Source: a virus. Taken from it: a DNA stretch of 59,912 nt. This document shows positions 44,021 to 54,201 of the stretch, piece after piece (position 1 is the stretch's first letter; every line of letters begins with the position of its first letter). The notes under the pieces were generated by a model, which saw only the letters and a list, made by a program, of their open reading frames with translations, was not told where the DNA came from and searched no databases. Both the position numbers and the translations under genes were made by a program. The stretch lies in IMG/VR virus record IMGVR_UViG_3300034092_003926, positions 1 to 59,912 of that record; one strand, 5' to 3'.

Positions 44021-45229
44021 CTATAAATTAAAGTCTTTTCTAGTTGACCAATTATTATTATAAATCCAATATACTAATTTATATGGTTTGGTAAATGATT
44101 CGAATTTAGCAGTAACGATAGGCTGATATTCGGTCAAATCCATTCTAAAAATAACATTTCCATTTATGTCTTCTATGCCTAGATAAATAAATTGGTATTC
44201 TTCTTCTGGTTGAGGTATATCTAAATTTAGATTATATTTAGTAAGAGATATATTCCACCACTCATTATTATCGTTAATTGGTGGATCTACGCCCTTAATA
44301 GTATCAGGATGTAAGGATCTATTTTTAAAATTAATTCCAGCATATAATTCATAATCATGATGAGATCTTACGTTGCCGAGTCCATAAATTCCTAAGTCTA
44401 TATTATTATCTTCTTCCTGTAGCATATGCCTTAATCTTCGCTTACTATCATTATCCATTTCCCACCATGGTTTTTCTACCAATCCGGACTTTTTATTTTG
44501 TTCATTAAAATCGGTCCAATGTTTGGTTCTTCCTTCTCTAGTATATTCGTGCCAAATAACCGTTTTATGGGGATGGTACAGGTCATATCCTAGCGTGTAT
44601 GATCGTATACTTAGACTAATCTCATCTCCAGCAAAATAAATATTAGGATCATATTTATATTCTTCACAATGTTGTCCTATAGTAAAGAAAAAATGGCCAC
44701 TAACAAAACGCGCTGGTATAGGTTTAGTTAAACTTTCCCAGTTGGTTATTGTATGCGGTCTAAACAAAATAGTTCCGCCAAGGGTAAAATTAGAAGCTAC
44801 CATTTTATAGGGTTCTATATTTAGTATTTTATTTTCTTGCGAAGAATACATTCCAACGTATGATGTGATAATAGGTTTTTCTGAGTCTACCATACTCATC
44901 ATATTTATTAATTCTTCATCCCAGTTCGGTAAAAATCTATGATGAGAATCTAATTGTAGTGTAAAATCTTCTCCATTCCACAGCTTTTGAATTTCGCTTC
45001 TTGCCCAACATAATCCTTTACTATTTTGCCATTGAATATCGATAATTTTAAATCTTGAATCCTTTTTAAAGTCATCAAGATTATCCCATAAATCCTCGTT
45101 GGAGTGCTGCCAACAAATACCAAAAATCAGATTCTCTGGATATTTAGCTTTGCTAATGCAGTCATTGATGGTTGGGATTAGTTCTGGATCACGATAACTA
45201 GCAATTTGTACAAATATTTTAGAATTCAT
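44021..45229 (-). CDS. GlcNAc-transferase-like glycosyltransferase (GT-A)
   Basis: Begins MNSKIFVQIASYRDPELIPTINDCISKAKYP and IFGICWQ, the signature start of the [Skp1-protein]-hydroxyproline GlcNAc-transferase-like family (GlcNAc, GT60-type). The metal-binding DSH motif lies in LQLDSHHRFLPNW at residues 94-96; FAGDEISLSIRSYTLGYDLYHPHKTVIWHEY near 208-230 is the acceptor-side region. The C-terminal 80 residues form an added beta domain. The gene is inserted between the adhesin and the tail tube genes, so the acceptor may be a tail protein or the host surface; this is inferred from position. The start lies 37 bases after the adhesin stop. Confidence 0.75.
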   Translation of the reverse strand: MNSKIFVQIASYRDPELIPTINDCISKAKYPENLIFGICWQHSNEDLWDNLDDFKKDSRFKIIDIQWQNSKGLCWARSEIQKLWNGEDFTLQLDSHHRFLPNWDEELINMMSMVDSEKPIITSYVGMYSSQENKILNIEPYKMVASNFTLGGTILFRPHTITNWESLTKPIPARFVSGHFFFTIGQHCEEYKYDPNIYFAGDEISLSIRSYTLGYDLYHPHKTVIWHEYTREGRTKHWTDFNEQNKKSGLVEKPWWEMDNDSKRRLRHMLQEEDNNIDLGIYGLGNVRSHHDYELYAGINFKNRSLHPDTIKGVDPPINDNNEWWNISLTKYNLNLDIPQPEEEYQFIYLGIEDINGNVIFRMDLTEYQPIVTAKFESFTKPYKLVYWIYNNNWSTRKDFNL

Positions 45230-45265
45230 TTTATACTCTTAAATAATATTTCAAATATATTCTGT

Positions 45266-47992
45266 TCATTCACATAGAGGGAATTGTATGGAAACTGTCG
45301 GACCGGACGTTCCCGCATCGCATGATCCAAGGCCGGAAGGGGTCACCACAGAGACGGGCAACAGCAGTGGCGGCCAGTTGCCAGGCAAAAACTGTCCGCA
45401 GTGCTCATAGCATTCGTACTCGCCAACCCACGTCTTCGTGGTTTGCTCAACTACCTCACGCCCGCCGTTTCCATCGTCGTCCCATGTGGAACACGTCGCG
45501 GAAACTGTCAGCAGCCATTTGTCGGCAACTGTTTCCGGGGTCTCCGATGGCGAGCACGAGATGGTTGCGGATGCGAAGTAGTACGTTTCCGTATAGGACT
45601 CGTTGAAGACTTCAAATGTGATATTGGGAGATGTGCCGGAGTCCGTATACACCCATCGCTGGCTACCCGCACCTCGAATGTCGTTGGGCTCGTTTCCGAC
45701 TGTGAACAACTCGCCGAAAAACTGGAGCTGAACGCCGGCTAGGCTTTGACCGCACCAGCAATCAGTATAGCAGTTTACTGGGATTCTCTCTATATTTGAA
45801 TATACAGATAATGATCCAGCAATTAAAAATCTTGTTCGAACATAGCCACTAGCAGGTAAGTACATACCCATAGGACTATCCTGATCGTCTATCGCCCATA
45901 AACAATCAGCAATAGCATTAGATATAATCTTGGTTCCTGAACCAACTATAGTCTTTGGTAAACCAGTATTACTAACAGTGTAAGTAATTCCTCCATAAAA
46001 ATCAAACCAGTCACATTCTCCACTTGGACTTCCATCAACCTTCGCTTCTCCAAGAATACTTACTTGTGGATCTGGAGAAAAAATAGAATCATAAATGGTA
46101 CCAGAAACTATTACATCAACTAAGCAATTATCGTTTTCGTCTACACGTAAATTATTTAAGCTTAAGTATGGACCATCTGTTAGATTGGTATGACCGTTTC
46201 CACTATCGCACACTAAAGTTAAGATATAATAATTTGAAGTATTGATGTAGGCACATGGATTATATACTACACCAGAAGTCACGCAAACTGATGCACCGCA
46301 GCACTCTGTGCCTGATGGACAACAAGTATAATATTCGGGAGGACAACCAACGCCGCCATCTCCACATGGAACATATGAAGCTTCTGTTATAGTAACACCA
46401 TTAGCTGTTAAATAGCCTTCTCCACTTATTCCGGAAGAAATAGCAGCTATATTATAAATATAAGGATAGTTAGTATCACCAAAAAATATTTTATCATTTA
46501 CTTGAATATCTATGGAGGCATTATTAGTTATATTTAAAACAAGTGTTTGTATACCAGAATATGAATTTGTCCACACATATTGATAAGGGAAAAGATTTAT
46601 ATCCGAGCTTGGCAATGTATCAGCATAATATACACTATTAAAAACTAAGTCGGTGCCATTAACTACGCTATTAGGAATAAAACATCCGGTACCAGTTGGC
46701 GTAGGTGTTGGCGTTGGCGTAACCGTTGGTGTTGGCGTTACCGTTGGTGTTGGTGTTGGCGTTACCGTTGGTGTTGGTGTTGGCGTTACCGTTGGTGTTG
46801 GCGTGGGCGTTACCGTTGGTGTTGGCGTGGGCGTAACCGTTGGTGTTGGTGTTGGCGTAACCGTTGGTGTTGGCGTGGGCGTAACCGTTGGTGTTGGCGT
46901 TGGCGTAACCGTTGGTGTTGGCGTTGGCGTAACCGTTGGTGTTGGCGTTGGCGTAACCGTTGGTGTTGGCGTTGGCGTAACCGTTGGTGTTGGCGTGGGC
47001 GTAACTGTTGGTGCTGCATAGACCGAGTAATTATTATGAGAAACAACCTCTACTGTAGCCCTAGCCATTCCTCTATATAAATTGGGTGTAACAGAATCCA
47101 TTTCATATAAACTAACATTTTTAATAAAGCACTGATTCCAATGATATTTATTAACTATATCTGGATACATTAAAGGATTATTTTTCAGTTCACCATTGTG
47201 ATCTAATGGAAAATCGTCATTTTGTGTTAAACTATTAGTATTGTATAGGTTAATAGTTAAATCTTGTTGCAGACGTAAAATATCTAAGAGTTTATTTCTA
47301 TCGTTTTTATTTTCTGCAAATACATAAAAAGCAATATCCTGTTCTAACCATAAGCTTGTATTACCTAATTCATACGGTCTTGATCTTGATCTTGGAATAC
47401 TCTCAACAACTATTGCTGGTAATTGTATTCTATGGTTGCCTGCTATTGACCATTCTCCTGTACCTAATTGTTTTATATCTTCGTTATTGTTTTGTAAACT
47501 AGGATATTGTAATTGATTAAACCATGGACTATCACTAGCTCTATAAACTTGCACAAAACGATAACTATGATTGATTTTTATAGTGCTAGTTTTGTTAATA
47601 GCTGTATCAAAAACAATACGTCCGTCAGGATAATTAATGATAAAATTACCACTATTATATGGTATATATGAGTTGTTAATAAATAAACCACTAATTTTAA
47701 TTGGACTATTACTGTTATGAATAATACCACTTTCCCAAACCCAGTCTTTTCTAATACCTTGCCACACTTGACCAATATTATATGATGGATCATCGACTAA
47801 TAGCAGTGTGGCTGGTGGATTATAATTACCATAAATAGTTCCACTATTTACTATATTGGCATCAAACCATGCTCCAATATTAAGAAAAGACCAATCAAAA
47901 AACATTTTAAAGTTGCTCTCTAAAATATTTAGTAACAAATCTTCAGATATATTATTGATTCCTTTAAAAACAATATTATGATTACAATTCAT
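45266..47992 (-). CDS. Adhesin-type tail protein with PT-repeat stalk and foreign C-terminus
   Basis: A 908-aa modular protein. Residues 1-325 form a structured N-terminal part that probably docks on the virion ([34 protein letters not shown] by position). Residues 327-433 are a TPTPTPTV stalk. A beta-rich domain and a cysteine cluster ([21 protein letters not shown]) follow near 530-560, then a beta domain to about 740. The last 165 residues are encoded by DNA of quite different composition (G+C-rich) and include [19 protein letters not shown] and [12 protein letters not shown]. The layout suggests a stalked receptor-binding or glycan-binding fibre. The start overlaps the preceding stop (ATGA). 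No enzyme motif was recognised. Confidence 0.65.
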   Translation of the reverse strand: MNCNHNIVFKGINNISEDLLLNILESNFKMFFDWSFLNIGAWFDANIVNSGTIYGNYNPPATLLLVDDPSYNIGQVWQGIRKDWVWESGIIHNSNSPIKISGLFINNSYIPYNSGNFIINYPDGRIVFDTAINKTSTIKINHSYRFVQVYRASDSPWFNQLQYPSLQNNNEDIKQLGTGEWSIAGNHRIQLPAIVVESIPRSRSRPYELGNTSLWLEQDIAFYVFAENKNDRNKLLDILRLQQDLTINLYNTNSLTQNDDFPLDHNGELKNNPLMYPDIVNKYHWNQCFIKNVSLYEMDSVTPNLYRGMARATVEVVSHNNYSVYAAPTVTPTPTPTVTPTPTPTVTPTPTPTVTPTPTPTVTPTPTPTVTPTPTPTVTPTPTPTVTPTPTPTVTPTPTPTVTPTPTPTVTPTPTPTVTPTPTVTPTPTPTPTGTGCFIPNSVVNGTDLVFNSVYYADTLPSSDINLFPYQYVWTNSYSGIQTLVLNITNNASIDIQVNDKIFFGDTNYPYIYNIAAISSGISGEGYLTANGVTITEASYVPCGDGGVGCPPEYYTCCPSGTECCGASVCVTSGVVYNPCAYINTSNYYILTLVCDSGNGHTNLTDGPYLSLNNLRVDENDNCLVDVIVSGTIYDSIFSPDPQVSILGEAKVDGSPSGECDWFDFYGGITYTVSNTGLPKTIVGSGTKIISNAIADCLWAIDDQDSPMGMYLPASGYVRTRFLIAGSLSVYSNIERIPVNCYTDCWCGQSLAGVQLQFFGELFTVGNEPNDIRGAGSQRWVYTDSGTSPNITFEVFNESYTETYYFASATISCSPSETPETVADKWLLTVSATCSTWDDDGNGGREVVEQTTKTWVGEYECYEHCGQFLPGNWPPLLLPVSVVTPSGLGSCDAGTSGPTVSIQFPLCE
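45270..45765 (-). other. G+C-rich segment, probable acquired C-terminal domain
   Basis: Between about 45270 and 45765 the DNA changes sharply from AT-rich to G+C-rich (by eye above 55%, against about one third around it), while the reading frame stays open. It encodes the adhesin residues from about 742 to the end. Codons such as GGC, GTC, CGC and GCG replace the usual AT-ending ones. The left limit coincides with the stop codon and the right with [14 protein letters not shown]. Confidence 0.75.
46694..47016 (-). repeat. 24-bp tandem repeat encoding TPTPTPTV
   Basis: About 13 copies of a 24-bp unit (one shortened) in the adhesin gene. The Thr-Pro repeats would form a stiff extended stalk. 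The copies differ by silent changes, so the number is probably unstable by slippage. Confidence 0.9.
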
Positions 47993-48624
47993 AAAAATGC
48001 CTTTTCTAAAAGTTTCTCTATATCTGTTGAAGCATCTTCAATAGCGCGGGTTATCCAATTATTAGAAATAGTACCAGCATATTCTGATGGAACTCTCCAA
48101 CTTGAATTTGAAGATTTCATAATTGCCCCACCAGTTCTAGATCTTATATTAGGACCAAAAAATACTTCATGCTTTTTTACTATGATAGCAGACCCATCTA
48201 ATAATAACCATTTTAGCCACGGCAAGCTATAATTATTTACTGCATCAACAACATTAGCTTCTGGCATCCCTAAAACATCAGCAAAATCTACCTTGATTAA
48301 TTCAGCAGAAAATGAGCTCTTAATTTTTTTTCCTACTATTGCTGGCTCATTATACTGATATACAATATTAGATATCCAACTATCTATTATCGACGACACC
48401 CTCATTCCTGCATCAGGGATACCAAATTCTAATCTTAGTTGACCACTAATAAGACTATTGTATTCTGGTCTAGATGCTATAGCTGTATATACAACATAAG
48501 GAAGCTCTGCTTTAATTTTAGATATACTTGCATTCATAAATTTTTTACTCGATGGTAGCAAAGCTTCTAAAATTGATTTTTGTATTTGAGATTCAGATTC
48601 TAATATTTTTAAAGAAAATTTCAT
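47989..48624 (-). CDS. Neck/tail completion-type protein
   Basis: The start is taken at 48624 ([25 protein letters not shown]), where ATG overlaps the preceding stop; an ATG 18 bases upstream is less likely. The 211-aa protein is helical at first, then mixed, with [31 protein letters not shown] and [20 protein letters not shown]. The RTGGAIM...WRVP step near the C-terminus is like small tail-completion proteins that bind DNA ends or tail tubes. It lies with two other small structural genes between fibre genes and adhesin, a common place for connector proteins. Assignment is positional and by general look. Confidence 0.45.
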   Translation of the reverse strand: MKFSLKILESESQIQKSILEALLPSSKKFMNASISKIKAELPYVVYTAIASRPEYNSLISGQLRLEFGIPDAGMRVSSIIDSWISNIVYQYNEPAIVGKKIKSSFSAELIKVDFADVLGMPEANVVDAVNNYSLPWLKWLLLDGSAIIVKKHEVFFGPNIRSRTGGAIMKSSNSSWRVPSEYAGTISNNWITRAIEDASTDIEKLLEKAFL

Positions 48625-49130
48625 AAGTCTTGCCACATACAAAGAATATATTTATTATCACCCAATCCGGCATAAGTAGGATCAGCATATAAAGTATATT
48701 TAGGATTATTGCCGCTTTGATTATATATAACCGTCATATCTTTACATTGTTTTAAACTATCATAATATATATTACTACATATTGTTTGTATCATATTATC
48801 AGCTATAGCAATATTGTGAGGTACATTAATCCATTTTTTATTATCAGCTATAATAGCTAAATAAATAGTTTCAGTCTTCTCTTCTCCGCTCCACCCAACT
48901 CCATAACAATAAGGACAGAGTTGACCAAGAGTAAACGGTATTGGGCCGCCATTCTTATATTTATTAGATGATTTTTTTAAGGAAGGATCGTATATGCAAT
49001 TTGGACAAATTTCTTTTTTGGTTACACCATAATTTAATAAACATTTTGTTGTAAGGCCGGTATTACTCAATAGCAAATCCATTTGCTTATTATAAATGCT
49101 TTGTAAATTAGAAAAGTTAGGATATGTCAT
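48621..49130 (-). CDS. Head-tail joining-type protein with zinc motif
   Basis: A 169-aa protein with two Cys pairs, CPNCIYD and CPYCYGVGW, about 28 residues apart around a loop with a GGPIPFTLGQ step: a zinc-ribbon-like site of the kind I associate with head-closure or neck proteins in phages. The C-terminal half is beta-rich (YLAIIADNKKWINVPHN, TVIYNQSGNNPKYTLYADP). The ATGA overlap couples it to the next gene. The family is not certain; the zinc site itself is well supported. Confidence 0.5.
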   Translation of the reverse strand: MTYPNFSNLQSIYNKQMDLLLSNTGLTTKCLLNYGVTKKEICPNCIYDPSLKKSSNKYKNGGPIPFTLGQLCPYCYGVGWSGEEKTETIYLAIIADNKKWINVPHNIAIADNMIQTICSNIYYDSLKQCKDMTVIYNQSGNNPKYTLYADPTYAGLGDNKYILCMWQDL

Positions 49131-49140
49131 AATATATTAC

Positions 49141-49665
49141 TTACGAATAAAAGTCGTTATTCCCTAGATTTCTAAAAGGACCAATATTCATATATCGTGG
49201 ATCAAATTTATTACTAACAAACGGAGATAATACAGCAGCAAAAGCTGTTGCATTTTTAACATCCCAATGACTTGTTAATTCATCATACATGGCACAGGCG
49301 CCGTGGTCTATAATAGACTGCCAGCCTGCTAAACTACCACCAAAACTTAAACTAGCTGGGCCTAGCGCTGTTCTGATGCCTTCCATAGCAGCTTTGGTTC
49401 TTAATGTTCCTTGATCAATAATACACGCAGCCTTTAAGCACATAAGACTTGTAAAAATTTCATCGCCATTATCAACTGGATCAGGAGTAATATTTTTGTA
49501 AACAACATCAACAATATATTTTTGACCTAATTCTACATCAAATTGTACATATTTTGCCGCCACGGCCAATATTTGTTGAATTCTACAATCACTAAATTCA
49601 TATGGTGTATTAAGGTCATTAACTAGCGTTCTGGTAACAATAGTTAACTCATCTTGCCATGCCAT
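49141..49665 (-). CDS. Probable neck/connector protein
   Basis: A 174-aa protein, MAWQDELTIVTRTLVNDLNTPYEFSDCRIQQILAVAAKYVQ by position, then DNGDEIFTSLMCLKAACIIDQGTLRTKAAMEGI and FGGSLAGWQSIIDHGACAMYDEL. The helical pattern with a DELTxxxRxLxND start resembles head-completion connectors (gp6/gp13-like adaptors) which begin with a Leu-rich helix and bind the portal. No enzyme motif. The gene precedes the two other small structural genes; the three probably form the neck. Assignment is by general pattern and position. Confidence 0.5.
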   Translation of the reverse strand: MAWQDELTIVTRTLVNDLNTPYEFSDCRIQQILAVAAKYVQFDVELGQKYIVDVVYKNITPDPVDNGDEIFTSLMCLKAACIIDQGTLRTKAAMEGIRTALGPASLSFGGSLAGWQSIIDHGACAMYDELTSHWDVKNATAFAAVLSPFVSNKFDPRYMNIGPFRNLGNNDFYS

Positions 49666-49728
49666 AAAGAGACCTTTCTGTTTATCTATTAAAAGTATAT
49701 AATAACAAATACACTCAACGGCCTTAAA

Positions 49729-50103
49729 TCACTCTGGCTCTGGTGTTGGCTCTGGTGTTGGCTCTGGTGTTGGCTCTGGTGTTGGCTCTGGTGTTGGCGT
49801 AATAACGGTTACTGTGCCATCTTCATTCATACTAAATTGGCCAATTAAACTCCAACCTTCTGATATAGCTTGTGGCTTAATATTGTCAATAAGTTGACCG
49901 AGGGCATAATGAAGCAAAAAAACCTCTTTAGCGTCAGTTCCTAATGCTGATGCTATTTCTGACGGAGTTGCTCGCGGATTATTCCAAAAAACTTTAGACC
50001 CATTATTAAAAGAATCAACCATGGATTGAAATGTTTGTCTGGCAGTATTCTTTATATTTAATGCTATAATTTCTGAAGCAGGTTTTGCATCTAAAATACT
50101 CAT
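49729..50103 (-). CDS. Small protein with PEPT-repeat tail
   Basis: A 124-aa protein: a helical N-terminal domain (SILDAKPASEIIALNIKNTARQTFQSMVDSF; IASALGTDAKEVFLLHYALGQLIDNIKP by position), a short GQFSMNEDGTVTVI strand pair and a Pro/Glu/Thr tail of four to five PEPT repeats. I recall small proteins of this helical type in large-phage structural blocks, where they may be virion components, without known role. A GGAG-type SD precedes it. The repeat resembles the PT stalk in the adhesin in composition though not in DNA sequence. Confidence 0.55.
   Translation of the reverse strand: MSILDAKPASEIIALNIKNTARQTFQSMVDSFNNGSKVFWNNPRATPSEIASALGTDAKEVFLLHYALGQLIDNIKPQAISEGWSLIGQFSMNEDGTVTVITPTPEPTPEPTPEPTPEPTPEPE
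49736..49797 (-). repeat. 12-bp tandem repeat encoding PEPT
   Basis: Five near-perfect 12-bp units at the 3' end of the 124-aa gene. A low-complexity tail that may vary in length. Confidence 0.85.
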
Positions 50104-50115
50104 AATTTTCTCCTT

Positions 50116-53100
50116 TTATACATAAGTTATTGACATATTAACTGTTGAACTACTGGCTGGAAAACCAGAAGCTTGAACAATTATATTGGTAGAAGATGCA
50201 GTAATAGTTAAAGTAGATGTATTAAACGTGGCATCGTTCCATTTGTCTGTGATATTTGTTCCTACAATAGCAGCATTTCCGGTTCCAACCCTCTTAACTA
50301 ATCCTGTAATATTCCATGATGCTGTGGCTGAATTTGTAGCATTGTATACGCTAGCTTTTAAATTAAAGTGTTTGGCAGAAGAGGGTGGTATAGATATAGT
50401 CCATAGTGTAGTATTGGATGAGGACAATATGGTTGTTGTTGTTACAGTTTGCGTGGAGATAGTGTTAGAGTCTATATCAAATAATAATGTGGCGCCTCCG
50501 GCTATGTTGCTTCCAATTTTTAAAGTAGGAGTGATGATAGCCCCATAGTCACCAAGCAATTCACAGGCGGTTCCGGCAGTTCCTCCAGCATTATTAACTA
50601 TCAATCCATTGGTATCCATTGTTACAGAATTACCAGGGGCATCTAATTTTTCTCCAACTCCAAGAACATTAAATATGGCAGTTCCATTTGTTATCCAGGA
50701 ATAATCGTAACCATTTTCGCTTGGGCCAATTTGTAAATTATTATGACACCATAAAGTACCATTTACAGATAATTTAGCCGTATCTTCTGCTGTATTATTA
50801 ATGAAGTTATAACTAGTAGTATTTATGCCAACATTTCCAACATTATTAATTCTAACTCTTTCTATGCCACTAGTACTAATAGAGAAAACATTTGATGCTG
50901 GACTAAATAATCCGGTATCAGAATCATTAATAAACTCAAATGAAGGAAGCAACGCTGAACCAGATCCGGCTATAAATGATCCACTTGATCTTATATCTCC
51001 GTTAGTACTAATTCCACTACTAAATATTCCACTTCCAATAACGTGAATTTGGGCATTTGGAGTTGTGGTTCCTACGCCAAATCTTCCTCTATTATCAAAA
51101 GTAGCAACTTCTGAGTAATAATTATAAATTTTTAATCTACCAGAAGATGCTACATCTATATACTGATCACCCGGTCCTTTACCCCTATAACCTATAATCA
51201 TTGATCTAGTATTATTATCCAAAGTTATCCAACTAGCAGCGTCATTAAAGGAATAAATTGAAGCATTATTTCCTTCGCCATTATTAGTTGGATTTAATAT
51301 ACTGAAGCCGTTTGGTAAAAACATTTTATTAGCATTATCAACACCAATAACGTCTGTACCATTTCTGGATATAAAAAATTGATTATCATAATTTCCAGGA
51401 CCACCAATTCTAAAATCTATTCTAGGATTATTAGTACTACCTCCGCTATTTAATCTCAATAAAGAACCAAAGGCTCTTTCATTAACATCAGGGAAAAGAC
51501 CGCTAGCGCCACTAATATGAACAAAAGTATGAGGCGTTACGGCTTGGGATATCCAAGTTGGGAAACCACTAATGCCTACTCCTAATCTGCCACTAAAAAG
51601 TCCTGTTCCTATTACATGTAGTTGACCACTAGGAGTGCTTGTTCCTATTCCGACACTCCCTTCGACAAGTAACCCATTTGTAGGAGCAGAGACATTATAA
51701 TTTGCACCAATAGTTGCTGCACCATTGACAGCTAATCTATTTAGTGGGCTAACATGCCCCATGCCAACTCTATCATTACCCTTAAGTATAAATGCAGTAG
51801 AAGAACCGATATAGGTATCTGAAGAAGCGCTAGGTCTTTCTATTCTAACATTATCTGCTGTATCACAACGAATAATATTAAACTCAGAACCTGCGGATGT
51901 AGAACTACGAATTGAAACGTTATTTGGTATAAATAAGCCACTAGTAAATATACCGCTTCCTATTACATGAAGTTGGCTGGCTGGACTTGATGTTCCTATT
52001 CCTAATCTATTACTAGTACTATCCCAAATTAATTGATTACTATCAGCCAGTAAACCACTGGTACTACTCCAGTAGGGAATATGATTGGCAACTCCGGTTC
52101 CAGTAACGGGATTCGTGAGCGTGGCCTGTTTGCTATCTAATTGGGTTTGAATATTACTACTAACACCACTAACATAACTTAATTCTGTTAATGTTGGAGA
52201 AGTTAAAGATACTATATCTTTATCATTATTAAATATTGCAATAGTATCTGCTGTTTCATTGTTTAATCTTAAATAGCCATCTACATGAGTATTATTTTGT
52301 AAAAAAATGGTAATATCATTAATAATCATACCAGCAGTAGATGATGATATAGTTACCGGATCAGTTCCGCTGATTGTAGAAGCAAAAATTGTATCATTAA
52401 AAGTTTTAATACCACTAATAGTTTGATTGCCAGTTGTATATACTAAATTAGTAGGTATTTGGGCCACAACAGCATCATTAAAATCACCAATATCAGTAGA
52501 AACAAGACTTAAATCAGTTTTAAAATTTTCTTTAGTAATATATAATAATGATTGAGAAGAAACGTCAGGAGTATTTGATCCATCAAAAATAGGAATCCAT
52601 CCAAAAGTAGAACTAGAACTAGCAAATAAACTTAATCCTCCACTAAACACAGATTCTGATAAAAATGTTTTAATCCCACTAATAGTTTGATTACCAGTAG
52701 TATAGACCAAAGTTGAGGGAAGAAGTCCACTAACACTGCTAGCAAAATCGGTAATGTTTGATGATGAGTGAGTATGGCCACTAACACTTACCACAGTACC
52801 ATTGACGGTTAATCCATTAGCGAAGTTATGAATTGCATTAACTGTTCGTGCATTATCCACATGTAAATATTGAGAGTGATCATCATCACCTAATCCAAAT
52901 AAATTTCCATGATCATTTTGAGTAACTCCAGCAATAGTACTAATTACGGCTACTCGTATATCAAGAATACTAAGTAAAGTACATTTAGGAACATTTGTAT
53001 AATCACTATCTCCAGCAAATATTAATCGATAAAGAGGTTTAACTTCACTTAATGGAAGATTAGTAAGATTAACATCACTCCAAGAGTTATTGCTTTCAGC

Positions 53101-54195
53101 CGATCCTTGATTGCTATCAATTCTTTGACCCATAATACTAATTATAGGATCATCAATCTGATTAGTTGCGAGAATCCATACTGCAAAGTATCTTGTTTGT
53201 CCACCGGGGCTAACGTAAGGAATTGTCCAAGTTCCATCAGTTAATAAGTTATATTGTGGCCCATTAGCATCATATTTAACAGGATAGTTCGTGGCAGTAT
53301 TCTTAACCCACTGACCAGTAGTTCCTTCATGATAATAAACGGGAATTTGAGCAATCGGACTTAACTCTTGACAGAACGGATCAGCACTAGAACTATCAGT
53401 AATATTTATCTCAATATCTTCTTGATAAAGAGTACCATTACCAATTGATATAGTTGCATGACTATTACTAGACCCATTTCCGCCTAAAACATAATCACTA
53501 ATACTCAAACCATCAACATATTGCACACCAAAAGTATTATGAATCCACTTGTGAGTACTAGTATCCATCACAATACCATGACGCTCTTCAGCAAAGAAAG
53601 TCATTTGTCCACTAGGGCCAACTCCACTATTCCAAGCTACATATGCGATAGGAATATCAATATCAAAATCAAATCTTGTAGTTTTATTTGATATTTGATT
53701 AGTAGCAGTATCAAAATGAATATAATTAATTTGAGTAAGATTTGGTATAGTTAAACTATCACCACTAGTTTTAACAACTTTGACGCCTTTATTATAATAA
53801 CTATATGAACTTCCTGTAGGTTCTATCCTAAATACATTTCCACTAACACTAATTCTACTATCAGTTCTATTAATAAATCCTTGAGGCTGTTGACTATCAG
53901 CATGAGCCAGATTAGTAGAAGCTATTGTATAAATTCCACTATTATTAGTTACTGAAATATCATATCCACCACTAATATTGAAATTAGTTATATCAGAAAT
54001 CAAATGGGTATGGCCGCTGATGCTAACTCCAGTACCATTTACTCGTAAACTATTAATAAAATTTCCACTATTAGCTGTAAAAATGCCACTAAGATTAACA
54101 ATATTACCGCTTGGAATTAGTATAGTATCTCCAATAGCGTTATCGCTAACATTAATAACCTGAGATAATACTGCGTTTTTTCGTGATAGTGTCAT
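50116..54195 (-). CDS. Tail fibre protein with SGHTH and GIGT repeats (1359 aa)
   Basis: A long fibre-type protein built of short repeats. Two SVSGHTH-type motifs (ISGHTHLISDITNF and VSGHTHSSSNITDF) lie near residues 57 and 470; SGHTH stretches in fibres are known as intertwined or metal-binding collar motifs. LVYTTGNQTISGIKTF occurs twice, and GIGTSSPASQLHVIGSGIF, GIGTSTPSGQLHVIGTGLF and GVGTTTPNAQIHVIGSGIF are three copies of a phage fibre/intramolecular-chaperone-associated repeat. No chaperone (peptidase S74) motif was seen at the C-terminus. The start is followed by NAVLSQVINVSDNAIGDTI. A GGAG SD lies upstream. It shares modules with the 463-aa fibre gene. Confidence 0.75.
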   Translation of the reverse strand: MTLSRKNAVLSQVINVSDNAIGDTILIPSGNIVNLSGIFTANSGNFINSLRVNGTGVSISGHTHLISDITNFNISGGYDISVTNNSGIYTIASTNLAHADSQQPQGFINRTDSRISVSGNVFRIEPTGSSYSYYNKGVKVVKTSGDSLTIPNLTQINYIHFDTATNQISNKTTRFDFDIDIPIAYVAWNSGVGPSGQMTFFAEERHGIVMDTSTHKWIHNTFGVQYVDGLSISDYVLGGNGSSNSHATISIGNGTLYQEDIEINITDSSSADPFCQELSPIAQIPVYYHEGTTGQWVKNTATNYPVKYDANGPQYNLLTDGTWTIPYVSPGGQTRYFAVWILATNQIDDPIISIMGQRIDSNQGSAESNNSWSDVNLTNLPLSEVKPLYRLIFAGDSDYTNVPKCTLLSILDIRVAVISTIAGVTQNDHGNLFGLGDDDHSQYLHVDNARTVNAIHNFANGLTVNGTVVSVSGHTHSSSNITDFASSVSGLLPSTLVYTTGNQTISGIKTFLSESVFSGGLSLFASSSSTFGWIPIFDGSNTPDVSSQSLLYITKENFKTDLSLVSTDIGDFNDAVVAQIPTNLVYTTGNQTISGIKTFNDTIFASTISGTDPVTISSSTAGMIINDITIFLQNNTHVDGYLRLNNETADTIAIFNNDKDIVSLTSPTLTELSYVSGVSSNIQTQLDSKQATLTNPVTGTGVANHIPYWSSTSGLLADSNQLIWDSTSNRLGIGTSSPASQLHVIGSGIFTSGLFIPNNVSIRSSTSAGSEFNIIRCDTADNVRIERPSASSDTYIGSSTAFILKGNDRVGMGHVSPLNRLAVNGAATIGANYNVSAPTNGLLVEGSVGIGTSTPSGQLHVIGTGLFSGRLGVGISGFPTWISQAVTPHTFVHISGASGLFPDVNERAFGSLLRLNSGGSTNNPRIDFRIGGPGNYDNQFFISRNGTDVIGVDNANKMFLPNGFSILNPTNNGEGNNASIYSFNDAASWITLDNNTRSMIIGYRGKGPGDQYIDVASSGRLKIYNYYSEVATFDNRGRFGVGTTTPNAQIHVIGSGIFSSGISTNGDIRSSGSFIAGSGSALLPSFEFINDSDTGLFSPASNVFSISTSGIERVRINNVGNVGINTTSYNFINNTAEDTAKLSVNGTLWCHNNLQIGPSENGYDYSWITNGTAIFNVLGVGEKLDAPGNSVTMDTNGLIVNNAGGTAGTACELLGDYGAIITPTLKIGSNIAGGATLLFDIDSNTISTQTVTTTTILSSSNTTLWTISIPPSSAKHFNLKASVYNATNSATASWNITGLVKRVGTGNAAIVGTNITDKWNDATFNTSTLTITASSTNIIVQASGFPASSSTVNMSITYV

Positions 54196-54201
54196 GTAAA
54201 A

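Noticed and set aside
45322-45742. Two plus-strand frames (94 and 113 codons) in the G+C-rich segment
   Set aside because: Shadow frames due to few AT-rich stop codons there; the minus-strand adhesin frame continues through the segment and the region has no separate SD.
46694-47016. Regular repeats considered as a CRISPR array
   Set aside because: The units are contiguous 24-bp coding repeats without unique spacers and stay in frame with a structural gene.
46653-47021. Long plus-strand frame of Val-Gly repeats over the PT stalk
   Set aside because: It is the antisense reading of a 24-bp repeat; open only because the repeat lacks stops, with no SD or sensible protein.
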